A program made the position numbers and the translations under genes. From Nakamurella alba (GTDB taxonomy: Bacteria > Actinomycetota > Actinomycetes > Mycobacteriales > Nakamurellaceae), in contig NZ_WLYK01000012.1 of NCBI RefSeq assembly GCF_009707545.1, forward strand, positions 1 through 64,000: 64,000 nucleotides of DNA. Direction: 5' to 3'. Shown one piece after another: positions 43,634 through 51,898 of this stretch; position 1 is the first letter of the stretch, and each line of letters starts with the position of its first letter. The notes below the pieces were generated by a model. That model was not told where the DNA came from. It did no database searches and was given only the letters and a program-made list of their open reading frames with translations.

Positions 43634-44395
43634 TCAGGGGTGCTTGGTCAGGTCGGGGGCGGTGAGGTCAGTGGGGGTGGGTGTTGCGGTCTCCTCGTCG
43701 GGCTTCTTCTCCGGCGCGGGGCCGATCGCGGAGCCGAGCAGGGCGGCGTTGGGCAGGTTGACCGGGCCCTCGTCGTCGGTCTCGATCAGGGTGTACATCA
43801 TCCCGGCGCGGACGATCACCCCCTCGAACGGACCGCCCAGCGCACCGCTGCGGATCTTCACCCGCTGCCCCGGGACGTAGGGCCGGGCGAAGAACAGCAC
43901 GATGCCGGCGAAGAAGTTGCCCAGGGTCTGCTGCGCGGCGATACCGATCACCACACCTGTCACCGCACCGCCGACCAGCAGGTTGCGGGCGCTCACCCCG
44001 AGCAGGGTCAGCGTGGACAGCAGCACGATCGCGTACCCGCCGATGATCACCACCAGCCGGACCGCGGCACCCGCGCTCGGGCCGGCCTTGACCTCGCTCA
44101 CCCTGGCGAGCTCGTTGCCGACCGCCCGCGCCCCGATGATGCCGGCCCCGGCGAACACCACCGCCAGCACGATCACCCCCAGCACCACCCAGCCGCCCGG
44201 CGCCGAGAACTGCCAGCCGAACACGCTGACCGTCGCCGTCCCGGGCTGGTCCAGCCCGCCGAGGTCGCCACCGATGACGTAGGCCAGCGCGGCGAGCACC
44301 AGCGGCGGCAGGATCCGCTTGAGCCGCACCCTGACCTTCGCGCCCAACGGGGTGAAGTGGTGCGGGTGGTCGGGGGCGTGCTGCTCCGTCGTCAT
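43634..44395 (-). CDS. MscS-family small-conductance mechanosensitive channel
   Basis: 253 residues from ATG 44395 (AAGGA 7 nt upstream). Three to four hydrophobic segments (about 35-130) end with the pore-lining TM3 region NLLVGGAVTGVVIGIAAQQT, followed by the Sm-like beta-domain hallmark FFARPYVPGQRVKI. The C-terminal beta-domain is short and ends in a Pro/Thr-rich tail. It releases solutes on hypo-osmotic shock. Confidence 0.9.
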   Translation of the reverse strand: MTTEQHAPDHPHHFTPLGAKVRVRLKRILPPLVLAALAYVIGGDLGGLDQPGTATVSVFGWQFSAPGGWVVLGVIVLAVVFAGAGIIGARAVGNELARVSEVKAGPSAGAAVRLVVIIGGYAIVLLSTLTLLGVSARNLLVGGAVTGVVIGIAAQQTLGNFFAGIVLFFARPYVPGQRVKIRSGALGGPFEGVIVRAGMMYTLIETDDEGPVNLPNAALLGSAIGPAPEKKPDEETATPTPTDLTAPDLTKHP

Positions 44396-44498
44396 GGCCC
44401 CATCCTTCCGGCTGACCATCCGTCCGGGCGACAGCCCCGGATCACCGGGGCCGGGTCGACCGCCGGCGATCCGTACCGTGGTGGGCGGGAAGGGACAC

Positions 44499-45215
44499 AT
44501 GCCAGAGCAGTTCGACTACTCCAACCTCACCGGCCGTCCGCCGGGCCGGGTGGTGCGGGTGCTCGGTGCGCTGATGCCCGGCGTCCGGACCGTGCAGGAG
44601 CAGGTCACCCCGTACGCGCGGGCCTGGCGCCGGGACAACCTCGGCGCGCTGACCGCCCGCGGCCCGCTCTGGGTCGCCCTCGGTGACTCGATGAGCCAGG
44701 GCATCGGAGCGACCGCCCACGACCGGGGCTGGGTCGGGCAGCTCCACGACCTGCTGCGTGCCGATCGGCCCGACCTCCGGCTGGTGAACCTCTCGCAGAG
44801 CGGCGCCCGGCTGCAGGACGTGCTCGACGACCAGCTGCCGGCACTGCGCGAGCTGCCCTCACCGGTGCTGACCACACTGCTGATCGGGTCCAACGACATG
44901 GTCAGCCACCGGTACCGCGGCGGTGCCCGGGACCGGATGCGCGAGGTGCTGGCCGCGTTGGCCGACCTGCCCGGCCTCAAGGTCGTCGGGACCCTGCCGA
45001 ACCCGAACCGCACCGCGGCCGGCATGTCGGCGCTGGCTGTGCGTGCCGCGCAGCAGCGCGGGATGGCGGTCGCCGAACTCCGGGAACCGCGCACGACTCA
45101 GTGGCAGGGCAAGCTCGCCCCGGACCACTTCCACCCCAACGATGCCGGGTACACCTCGATCGCCGAGGTCTTCGCCGACGCGATCGGGCCGCTGTCCGAG
45201 CGCGTCGCCGGCTGA
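44499..45215 (+). CDS. SGNH/GDSL hydrolase
   Basis: 238 residues from ATG 44499. Block I GDSMSQG provides the Ser, the following SQSGARL the Gly block, GSND the Asn of block III, and DHFHPNDAGY the catalytic Asp/His of block V. There is no signal peptide, so a cytoplasmic esterase or lipase is likely. Divergent from the MscS gene. Confidence 0.92.
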   Translation: MPEQFDYSNLTGRPPGRVVRVLGALMPGVRTVQEQVTPYARAWRRDNLGALTARGPLWVALGDSMSQGIGATAHDRGWVGQLHDLLRADRPDLRLVNLSQSGARLQDVLDDQLPALRELPSPVLTTLLIGSNDMVSHRYRGGARDRMREVLAALADLPGLKVVGTLPNPNRTAAGMSALAVRAAQQRGMAVAELREPRTTQWQGKLAPDHFHPNDAGYTSIAEVFADAIGPLSERVAG

Positions 45216-45353
45216 TCCCCGGGCACCGTCCCAGTCCCAGGGCGCCGTTCCGACCGACCCGGCTCCCCGCGCCCACCGCGATCCGTCGACCGCTCGACCG
45301 TCCGACGGCCACGGCTGGTCCCGGGGTCGGATCCCGGCCGCCCCTCCACCGCA

Positions 45354-45371
45354 CTCCACCGATCGGTGGAG
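45354..45371. promoter_or_regulatory. 18-bp perfect palindrome upstream of a membrane-protein gene
   Basis: CTCCACCGATCGGTGGAG, fully self-complementary, in the 286-bp gap between the SGNH hydrolase and the gene at 45502. The half-element CTCCACCG also occurs 10 bp upstream at 45344-45351. It could be an operator, or the terminator hairpin of the hydrolase gene. Confidence 0.45.
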
Positions 45372-45501
45372 GCGAGCGTCCACCGACACACCCACCGGCG
45401 GGCGGACAGACCGGGATCGGCCCAGGTCGGAGACTTCTCGTAGCCGGTCGACGGGGCCGGGAACGAGCAAGAGTCGGAAGAAGAAGTCGGAGGGTCACGC
45501 C

Positions 45502-46368
45502 ATGACCACCAGCATCATCACCCCCAGCGCCAGCACCCCGAACTACGGCGACCGGAGCTACGGCGACCGGAACCACGGCACCCCTGCCGGCACCGGGTAC
45601 GGCAGCACCTACAGCACCTCCCGCCCCGGCTTCCAGGCCGCCGCCCAGCACGTCGCGAACCCGGACCGGGTGCACGCCACCACCGCCGGCCGGAACTACG
45701 GCAGTGCCGGATACGGCAACGACCTCGGCTACGGCGACGACCTGGGCTACGGCACGGGCGCGAACCGCGCGCCGCAGCAGACCCCGCTGCGCCGGATCGA
45801 GGCACAGGCCGACGGGTTCGCCCCGGCCTGGAGCGCCGCACCGCAGGGCTACCGCGACGACCGCCCGGCCGCGGTGGCACCGGCCGCTCCGATCGCGAAG
45901 GCCACCGACGAGCCGATCGCCGTGCCCACCGGCCTGTTCACCCGCCGCAACCCCGGCATCGACCAGGGCCGGTTCTGGGTCGGCACCGTGCTGACCGCCG
46001 CGGTCGCCGCACTGATCGGCATCATCGGCATGGTGGTGGCCGGCGGCATCTTCCACATCCCGGCGCTGGCCGCGGCCGGTGACGGCACCCTCAGCGAGGG
46101 ACACCTTGCCTTCTACGGGCTCTCGATCGCCGTCATCGCCCTGGCCGCCGGCCTGATCTACGACGGCATGCTGCACTTCGCCCCCCGCCCGATGCTGTTC
46201 TTCGGCTGGCTGGCCGGGCTCGGCGCCGTGCTCGCCGCGGTCACCCCGTTCGCCCTGGGCGAGTCGCTGCACACCCAGATCGCCCTCGCCGTGATCAACC
46301 TGCTGGCCGGCACCGCGATCATGGGCCTCATCCCGCTGGCGGCCATCGCGGCCCGGCCGCGGTCCTGA
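45502..46368 (+). CDS. four-helix membrane protein with low-complexity Gly/Tyr-rich N-terminus
   Basis: 288 residues. Residues 1-145 are hydrophilic and repetitive (NYGDRSYGDRNHG; GYGNDLGYGDDLGYGTG), predicted disordered. Residues about 155-285 contain four hydrophobic helices (FWVGTVLTAAVAALIGIIGM; LAFYGLSIAVIALAAGLIY; MLFFGWLAGLGAVLAAVTPF; AVINLLAGTAIMGLIPLAAI). This resembles the DUF6069-type actinobacterial membrane proteins, though I am not certain. The YG repeats could mediate assembly at the membrane. It ends before a strong terminator. Confidence 0.75.
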   Translation: MTTSIITPSASTPNYGDRSYGDRNHGTPAGTGYGSTYSTSRPGFQAAAQHVANPDRVHATTAGRNYGSAGYGNDLGYGDDLGYGTGANRAPQQTPLRRIEAQADGFAPAWSAAPQGYRDDRPAAVAPAAPIAKATDEPIAVPTGLFTRRNPGIDQGRFWVGTVLTAAVAALIGIIGMVVAGGIFHIPALAAAGDGTLSEGHLAFYGLSIAVIALAAGLIYDGMLHFAPRPMLFFGWLAGLGAVLAAVTPFALGESLHTQIALAVINLLAGTAIMGLIPLAAIAARPRS

Positions 46369-46372
46369 AACG

Positions 46373-46443
46373 GGGACCGGGTCGTGCTGCACGACCCGGG
46401 TCCCACCGGAGGGCCGGAGCTGCTTCCCGCAGCTCCGGCCCTC
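46373..46443 (+). terminator. double hairpin terminator
   Basis: Two successive hairpins follow the stop at 46368. The first (46373-46404) has a nearly continuous stem around GGGTCGTG/CACGACCC. The second is a perfect 15-bp stem (46409-46423 with 46429-46443) with a TTCCC loop, followed by a short pyrimidine tract. It separates this gene from the two-component operon. Confidence 0.75.
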
Positions 46444-46503
46444 TACCCTGTGGACATCGCACCGGACGGCCGCCCGGTCCCGAGTCCGCAGGGGTACACC
46501 TCG

Positions 46504-47151
46504 ATGTCGCAGACCGACGCACCGGTGCGGGTGGTGGTGGTCGACGACCACCCGTTCTTCCGGGACGGCGTGATCCGTGGGCTGACCCAGAGCGGACGGG
46601 TCCAGATCGTCGGTGAGGCCGGGGACGGGCGCGAGGCGATCGACGTGATCGCCGCCGAGACACCGGATGTCGCGGTCGTCGACTACCAGATGCCGGACCT
46701 GGACGGGATCGCCGTGGTGCACGCGGTGACCCGGGACGGCGGCAGCACCCGGATCCTGTTGCTGTCCGCCTTCACCGACAGCGCCATCGTCTTCCGGGCC
46801 CTGGAGGAAGGTGCCGCCGGTTACCTCAGCAAGGATGCCAAGCGGGCCGAGATCGTCGATGCCGTCCTGCGTGTCGCCCGCGGCGAGACGGTGGTGCCGG
46901 CGGAGCTGGCTGCCGGGCTGGCCGGGCAGATCCGGATGCGGGCGCAGCAGAGCGCCCCGGTGCTGAGCGAGCGGGAGCGACAGGTGTTGGAGGGCTTCGC
47001 GCGTGGCCTGTCCGTGCCGCAGCTCGCCAAGGAGCTCTACCTCGGCGCGTCCACCGTGAAGACCCACAGCCTGCGCCTGTACGAGAAGCTCGGGGTGTCC
47101 GACCGGGCGGCGGCGGTCGCCGAGGCGATGCGCCAGGGCCTGCTGGAGTGA
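46504..47151 (+). CDS. NarL/FixJ-type response regulator
   Basis: 215 residues. Receiver domain: acidic pocket DD at 14-15, phosphoacceptor D60 in VVDYQMPD, Ser/Thr switch in LLLSAFTDS, Lys in YLSKDAK. LuxR HTH in the C-terminal 65 residues: LSERERQVLEGFARGLSVPQ, LAKELYLGASTVKTHSLRLY. It lies 7 nt upstream of its cognate kinase gene. Confidence 0.95.
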   Translation: MSQTDAPVRVVVVDDHPFFRDGVIRGLTQSGRVQIVGEAGDGREAIDVIAAETPDVAVVDYQMPDLDGIAVVHAVTRDGGSTRILLLSAFTDSAIVFRALEEGAAGYLSKDAKRAEIVDAVLRVARGETVVPAELAAGLAGQIRMRAQQSAPVLSERERQVLEGFARGLSVPQLAKELYLGASTVKTHSLRLYEKLGVSDRAAAVAEAMRQGLLE

Positions 47152-47158
47152 CGGCCGG

Positions 47159-48391
47159 ATGACCGACCCGGCCCGGCGTCTGGCGCGGCTCGCGCGGGAT
47201 CCGTCGCTGCGCGGCACCCTGCTCGACCACGCCGCCCGCGGCGTCGCCGTCCAGCTCGTGCTGCGTGCCGTGCTCGCGGTGTTCGTCGTCCTGGTCGTGC
47301 TGCTGGTGCCACCGACGGACGACTCGGTGGTGTGCCGGGTGATCGGTCTCGGCTACGCCGCGGTGGCGCTGGGTCTCACGGTCCCGCTGCTGCGACCCTC
47401 GCTCGGCGCCACCCGGCACGGCTGGATGCTGCTCTTCCTGGATCTCGTTGCCCTGGCGGCGGTCTCGGTGATCGCCGGCCGGTCCGAGCAGACCTGGACC
47501 GACGACATCCTGGTCAACGGATTCTTCCTGTTGCCGGTGCTGGCGGCCACCCAGCTGCGGCCCTGGGTGTGCCTGTGGGTGTCGGTGCCGACGGTCGCGC
47601 TCTACCTCGGCGTCGGCCTGGCGTCCCAGGAGGCGAACACCGAACCCACACTGTCGGTGTTGCTGCGCACCGGCGTGCTGGCCGGGGTGTGCGCGGGTTG
47701 CCTGCTGCTCGCCAGGCTGCAGCGCTCACGAGTGCTGGCCATCGGCGACCTCGTCGCGGAACGGGCCGGTCTCAGTGCAGAGCTGCTGGCCATCGAGGGC
47801 CGCGAGCAACGGGAGCTCTCCGAGACGCTGCACGACGGTGCGCTGCAATACGTCCTCGCCGCTCGCCAGGATCTCGAGGACGCCCGCGACGGCGACACCG
47901 TGGCCCTGGACCGGATCGAGCACGCGCTCGCCGAGTCGGCCGGCCTGCTCCGGTCGACGGTGTCCCAGTTGCACCCCGCGGTGCTGGAGCGGGGCGGACT
48001 CGGGCCGGCGCTGACCGACCTGGCCCGATCGGTCGGCGGCGGCCGCGGGCCGGAGATCACCGTCACCGTGTCCGGTCCGGACCGGAAGACTCCCGCCGAC
48101 GGACTGCTGCTCTCGACCGCGCGCGAGTTGCTGACCAATGCCGTCCGGCACTCCGGGGCCGGGACGGTGCACCTGGCCCTGGATCTCGATCCGGAGCGCG
48201 CGGTGCTGACGGTGACCGACGACGGGAAGGGCATCGCCGACGGCGTGCTGGAGCAGCGGATCGCGGAGGGTCACATCGGCCTGGCCTCCCGCCGGGTGCG
48301 GCTGGCGGCCGTCGGCGGCGCACTGGAGATCGCGCCGGGTGTACCGCAGGGAACGGTCGTCACCGCCCGGGTTCCGCTCGACCGGGCCTGA
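47159..48391 (+). CDS. NarL-type sensor histidine kinase
   Basis: 410 residues with five to six TM segments in the first 185 residues (no recognisable extracellular sensor domain), then HisKA_3 dimerisation with phosphoacceptor His in EQRELSETLHDGALQYVLAA, and a HATPase with ARELLTNAVRHSGA (N-box), TDDGKGI (G1) and GHIGLASRRVRL (G2). Partner of the response regulator at 46504. Membrane-embedded stimulus perception is likely, as in DesK/LiaS-like kinases. Confidence 0.93.
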   Translation: MTDPARRLARLARDPSLRGTLLDHAARGVAVQLVLRAVLAVFVVLVVLLVPPTDDSVVCRVIGLGYAAVALGLTVPLLRPSLGATRHGWMLLFLDLVALAAVSVIAGRSEQTWTDDILVNGFFLLPVLAATQLRPWVCLWVSVPTVALYLGVGLASQEANTEPTLSVLLRTGVLAGVCAGCLLLARLQRSRVLAIGDLVAERAGLSAELLAIEGREQRELSETLHDGALQYVLAARQDLEDARDGDTVALDRIEHALAESAGLLRSTVSQLHPAVLERGGLGPALTDLARSVGGGRGPEITVTVSGPDRKTPADGLLLSTARELLTNAVRHSGAGTVHLALDLDPERAVLTVTDDGKGIADGVLEQRIAEGHIGLASRRVRLAAVGGALEIAPGVPQGTVVTARVPLDRA

Positions 48392-48406
48392 CCCCCCGCT
48401 CCGGCG

Positions 48407-49555
48407 TCAGCGCACCAGCAGTCCGGTCCAGGACGAGCCGGTCGGGTCGTCGCCCACCTGGAACTCGCCGACGAGCTTCGGGGTGGCTCCACGGCGGGAG
48501 CCGATCGAGTAGAGCCGGATGGCCGTGCCGGCATCGGCGAGGAACCAGGCCACACCGCGCGCCGGGTCGGCGACGAACCCGAACAGCTCGCGGCTGCTGG
48601 CCGGCGTCGCGTCCCGGACCGACCCGGCCGGCAGTGTCCAGATCCAGCTACTGGTCCAGCACAGGGAGCAGGAGGCCACCTGCTCGGCCAGGTCCGTCGC
48701 GGCCACCAGTTGTGCGCCGGACAGGTCGACCAGGGTCACGCTCCCGGTGTCCTGGCAGAGCAGCGTGGCGTCGTCGATCCACCCGATCCGGTCGCATCCG
48801 ACGTCCTCCGCCACGTCCTCCCCGAGCAGGGCGATCGGGGCGAATCCGGCGGGTGTGCGCACGTCGGCCGGGTCCGTGTCGGTCCCGGGCGGCACGTCCG
48901 GCGTACCCGCCGGCAACGACAGCACGCCGGACCACAACGAGGTGCCGGCGGTCCGGGATCCGTCGGGCGAGGTGAGACCGATCAGCTCGTCGTCCGGCAG
49001 CCGACGGAAATCGGTGTAGCCGGGCGCGGCGGCGGCGTAGCGCTTCGCCGCCCGGACGAAGAGCAGGGAGCCGTCCGGAGCGAAACCCAGCACGCGGTCC
49101 TTCACCGGGCCGGCGAAGTCGTCGACGCCGGACCCCTCGTCGGTGTAGTCGCCGTTCGCGTCCAGCCGCAATCGCGCCGAGAGGTCGGTGAACGTGCCGG
49201 TGGCGACGTCGAGGAACCCGGCGTGCGAGGAGTCGTCGTCGCCGCTGCGGGACGCGGCGAGCAGCGTCCCGTCGGCCCGGTAGGCGGTGACGCCGCCGGC
49301 GCCGTCGCCGGGGCTCCAGTCGCACAGCCGGACCGCGCCGTCGTCCTCGGCGGCGAAGGCGAACGACCGGCCCCTGGCGGCGGAGGCGGGGTCGAGCTCG
49401 GTGAGGGTGTCGTTCCAGCAGTCGACGAGCAGCGGGCCGCGGACGTCGGCCGGCACCGGAGGTTCGCCGGACGAGGTGCTCGAGGAGCCCCCGCAGCCGG
49501 CGAGCAGGACCATCCCGGCAACGAACGCGACCAGCGCGCGTGCTCCGACCCGCAC
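48407..49555 (-). CDS. secreted lipoprotein of unknown function (possible beta-propeller)
   Basis: 382 residues from GTG 49555 with GGGAGG 5 nt upstream. Lipoprotein signal MRVGARALVAFVAGMVLLAG followed by Cys21. The mature part has repeated short beta-strand patterns (LLVDCWNDTLTELDP, VLGFAPDGSLLFVRAA, IGWIDDATLLCQDTGSVTLV, GFVADPARGVAWFLADAG) suggesting a WD/TolB-like propeller; no family is recognised. Four Cys beyond the lipobox may form disulfides. Convergent with the kinase gene. Confidence 0.72.
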   Translation of the reverse strand: MRVGARALVAFVAGMVLLAGCGGSSSTSSGEPPVPADVRGPLLVDCWNDTLTELDPASAARGRSFAFAAEDDGAVRLCDWSPGDGAGGVTAYRADGTLLAASRSGDDDSSHAGFLDVATGTFTDLSARLRLDANGDYTDEGSGVDDFAGPVKDRVLGFAPDGSLLFVRAAKRYAAAAPGYTDFRRLPDDELIGLTSPDGSRTAGTSLWSGVLSLPAGTPDVPPGTDTDPADVRTPAGFAPIALLGEDVAEDVGCDRIGWIDDATLLCQDTGSVTLVDLSGAQLVAATDLAEQVASCSLCWTSSWIWTLPAGSVRDATPASSRELFGFVADPARGVAWFLADAGTAIRLYSIGSRRGATPKLVGEFQVGDDPTGSSWTGLLVR

Positions 49556-49629
49556 CGCTGCCTCCCGCTCCCGGTTCCGCCGCCCGACCTGCGCAGCGTA
49601 TCGGTGCCACCGCCGGCCGGGTGGGCGTT

Positions 49630-49965
49630 TCAGTCGGTGACCGTGCGGTTGTACTGGAGGGCCCGGCCGACCCAGGTGTCCAGGCCCGGACCGTCGAGTG
49701 CGGCTGCGGACACCTCGATCCAGCCCGGCCCCATGGTCCGGTCGGCACCCATGTGGGCCTGGACCGCACCCGGGAGTGCCAGGAATTCGTCGTGCCGGTC
49801 GGCGTCGACCCGCACCAGCAGGCCACCGTTCTTCAGGGCGCAGACCGCAAGTTTCCCGGCCACCATGAACGACCGGCCGCCGAACATCGACACCTCCTTG
49901 GTCACGGGTGCCGTCGAGAGCGCGGCACGGAGGCGGTCGACGAGCTCGCTCTGCTCCGGTGTCAT
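49630..49965 (-). CDS. TfoX N-terminal-domain protein
   Basis: 111 residues, a stand-alone TfoX_N domain: VTKEVSMFGGRSFMVAGKLA, then LLVRVDADRHDEFLALPGAV and GPGWIEV. In gammaproteobacteria TfoX proteins regulate competence. The single-domain actinobacterial versions have no known role. Confidence 0.87.
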   Translation of the reverse strand: MTPEQSELVDRLRAALSTAPVTKEVSMFGGRSFMVAGKLAVCALKNGGLLVRVDADRHDEFLALPGAVQAHMGADRTMGPGWIEVSAAALDGPGLDTWVGRALQYNRTVTD

Positions 49966-50046
49966 CGGATCTCCTGGGGGTGCGGCCGGGATGTCAGGTC
50001 CCCAGTCTGTCGATGACCCCCGACAGACACCGACAGCCGCTCGGGA

Positions 50047-50697
50047 TCACCATTCCGCCGACAGCGCGTCGAACGCGGCCGCGGCGGTCTCGGTGTGGGC
50101 GTCGTGCAGCAGTGCCCGGCACACCGGGACCGGGAGCGCGAAGGCGTCGACCCCACCCGCCGCGAGCGCCACCAGGTCGGCGGTGGACCGGACGCTGGCG
50201 GCGAGCACCCGGGCACCGGTGCCGGACGACTGCAGGATCCGGTGCATCTGCAGGGTGTCCTCCCGCCCGGCCAGCCCGAGGTCGGCCATCCGGCCGACGT
50301 ACGGGGCCAGGAACTGCGCCCCGGCGGCGGCCGCCGACACCGCCTGGTGCACGGCGTAGACGACGGTGACCAGCACCGGGATCCCGTCGGCGGCCAGCTT
50401 CGCGGCGGCCTGCAGCCCGGCACCGGTGGCCGCCACCTTGATCACCGTGGCGTCCCCCAGCTCACGCAGCTTCCGGCCGGACGCCTCGATCGCCCCGGCG
50501 TCGGCACCCCAGGCCTGGACGAACACCTCACGCGACCCGGCCGCGACGGCCCAGTCGTAGACGGCCGGCAGGTCGGCGCCGGTCAGCCCGGCCCGGTGCA
50601 GCAGCGTGGGGTTGGTCGTCATGCCCCGGAACAGGCCGGTGGCCAACAGCGGCTCGACCTCGTCGCGGACCGCGGAATCGACGTACAGGGACATCAT
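50047..50697 (-). CDS. transaldolase-family protein (fructose-6-phosphate aldolase-like)
   Basis: 216 residues from ATG 50697: MMSLYVDSAVRDEVEPLL matches the family N-terminus, and GGAGG lies 11 nt upstream. An ATG at 50736 (TAATG overlap with the lacI stop) would add 13 residues. GLFRGMTTNPTLLH and the Schiff-base Lys in ATVIKVAATGAGLQAA are class I aldolase marks of the short TalA/FSA group. It follows the LacI gene on the same strand and is divergent from polyol dehydrogenase and xylulokinase, so a role in pentose/polyol-phosphate metabolism is likely. Confidence 0.85.
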   Translation of the reverse strand: MMSLYVDSAVRDEVEPLLATGLFRGMTTNPTLLHRAGLTGADLPAVYDWAVAAGSREVFVQAWGADAGAIEASGRKLRELGDATVIKVAATGAGLQAAAKLAADGIPVLVTVVYAVHQAVSAAAAGAQFLAPYVGRMADLGLAGREDTLQMHRILQSSGTGARVLAASVRSTADLVALAAGGVDAFALPVPVCRALLHDAHTETAAAAFDALSAEW

Positions 50698-50735
50698 CTG
50701 GGGGTGTACCTCCGGTGGTCGTGCATCACTGTCCA

Positions 50736-51746
50736 TTACGCGGGACCGGCTGCCGGGCCAGGGATCTCGCTGCTCTCCCGGACGATCAGCGAGACCGGCA
50801 GCACCACAAGGCGGCCCAGCCGGGCGGTGGGGTCGTCGATCCGCCGGAACAGCCGTTCCACCGCCGCCCGGCCCAGGCTGTCCGGGATCTGGTCGACCGC
50901 GGTGACCGACGGCCGCAGCGAGTCCGCCATCGGGAAGTCGCCGAAACTCACCACTGCCAGATCGGTCCGGCCGATCCGGTGCAGCACCGGCACCACGTCG
51001 ACGGCGGTCAGCGAATTGGCACAGAAGACCGCGGTCGGCGGGTCGACCCGGCCGAGCAGCTCCGGCACCGCGACATCGGCGGCGAGACCCCGGTCCTCGT
51101 AGAAGATCTCGAGGTCGGCGTCGAGCGGCAGACCGGCGCCGGCGAGGGCGGCCCGGTAGCCCTCCTGGCGCCGGCGCACGGTCACCACCTGCCGGTCGCG
51201 GGCCAGGAAGGCGATCCGGCGGTGCCCGTTCGCCACCAGCCGGTCGACGGAGGCGATCGCCCCGGACCGGTCGTCCTCGATCACGCTGTCGGCGGCGAGC
51301 CGCCCCGGCGGGCGGTCGACGAACACGATGCCCACCTGGTCCGCCCACTGCCGCAGATAGGTGTGGTCGCTGCCGGTGGGAATCAGCACCAGTCCGGAGA
51401 TCTGCCGGCGCAGCAACGCCTCCACGGCCGGCTGCTCCTCCGTCGGATCCTCCCCCACCGACGTCACCAGCACCACGGTCCCGCGCTCGCGGGCGGCGTG
51501 CTCGACGGTCCGCACGATGGCGGCGAAGAACGGGTCGGCGAGATCCGGGACCGCCACCCCGATCGCCGTGTCGCGGCCGGAGCGGAAGGTGCGGGCCAGC
51601 GGGTTCGGCACGTACCGCAGCTCGGCGATGGCCTGCTCGACCCGCTCGCGCACGCCGGCGGAGATGTAGCGGTCGTCGTTGACCACGCGCGACACGGTCT
51701 TCGTACTGACGCCGGCGAGCAGGGCGACCTCCCGCATGGTGGCCAT
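50736..51746 (-). CDS. LacI-family regulator of the polyol locus
   Basis: 336 residues with GAGGAGG upstream. HTH MREVALLAGVSTKTVSRVVN at 4-23, hinge NPLARTFRSGRDTAIGVAVP, sensor domain with GHRRIAFLARDR, VFCANSLTAVDVVP and VVSFGDFPMADSLRPSVTAV. Divergent from polyol dehydrogenase and xylulokinase with two TGACAACGNTGNCA sites between. The inducer is probably a pentitol or its oxidation product. Confidence 0.93.
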   Translation of the reverse strand: MATMREVALLAGVSTKTVSRVVNDDRYISAGVRERVEQAIAELRYVPNPLARTFRSGRDTAIGVAVPDLADPFFAAIVRTVEHAARERGTVVLVTSVGEDPTEEQPAVEALLRRQISGLVLIPTGSDHTYLRQWADQVGIVFVDRPPGRLAADSVIEDDRSGAIASVDRLVANGHRRIAFLARDRQVVTVRRRQEGYRAALAGAGLPLDADLEIFYEDRGLAADVAVPELLGRVDPPTAVFCANSLTAVDVVPVLHRIGRTDLAVVSFGDFPMADSLRPSVTAVDQIPDSLGRAAVERLFRRIDDPTARLGRLVVLPVSLIVRESSEIPGPAAGPA

Positions 51747-51788
51747 CCCTGCCTCCTCAGCAGCGCCGGTGCCGGCATCCGCCCCGGC

Positions 51789-51817
51789 ATGACAACGGTG
51801 TCAGAGCAGCCTACAGT
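51789..51817 (+). promoter_or_regulatory. promoter of the polyol operon
   Basis: ATGACA (-35, 51789-51794), 17-nt spacer, TACAGT (-10, 51812-51817). Operator 1 overlaps the -35 and operator 2 lies just downstream of the expected transcript start. Confidence 0.65.
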
Positions 51818-51848
51818 GTGCTTCCAGCAGCTTCTGACAACGATGACA
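51790..51848. promoter_or_regulatory. paired LacI operators
   Basis: TGACAACGGTGTCA at 51790-51803 (TGACA/TGTCA palindrome around a CG-containing centre) and TGACAACGATGACA at 51835-51848 (same left half, one mismatch in the right). They are 45 bp apart, bracketing the promoter, the geometry for cooperative LacI repression. Confidence 0.75.
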
Positions 51849-51898
51849 GACGCGTCGGTGCCGACGCCGACGCTCCCGACGTCCCGGAGGACACTCCA

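Noticed and set aside
44977-47217. 746-codon minus-strand frame
   Set aside because: Runs antisense through the membrane-protein and response-regulator genes; no domain, biased composition.
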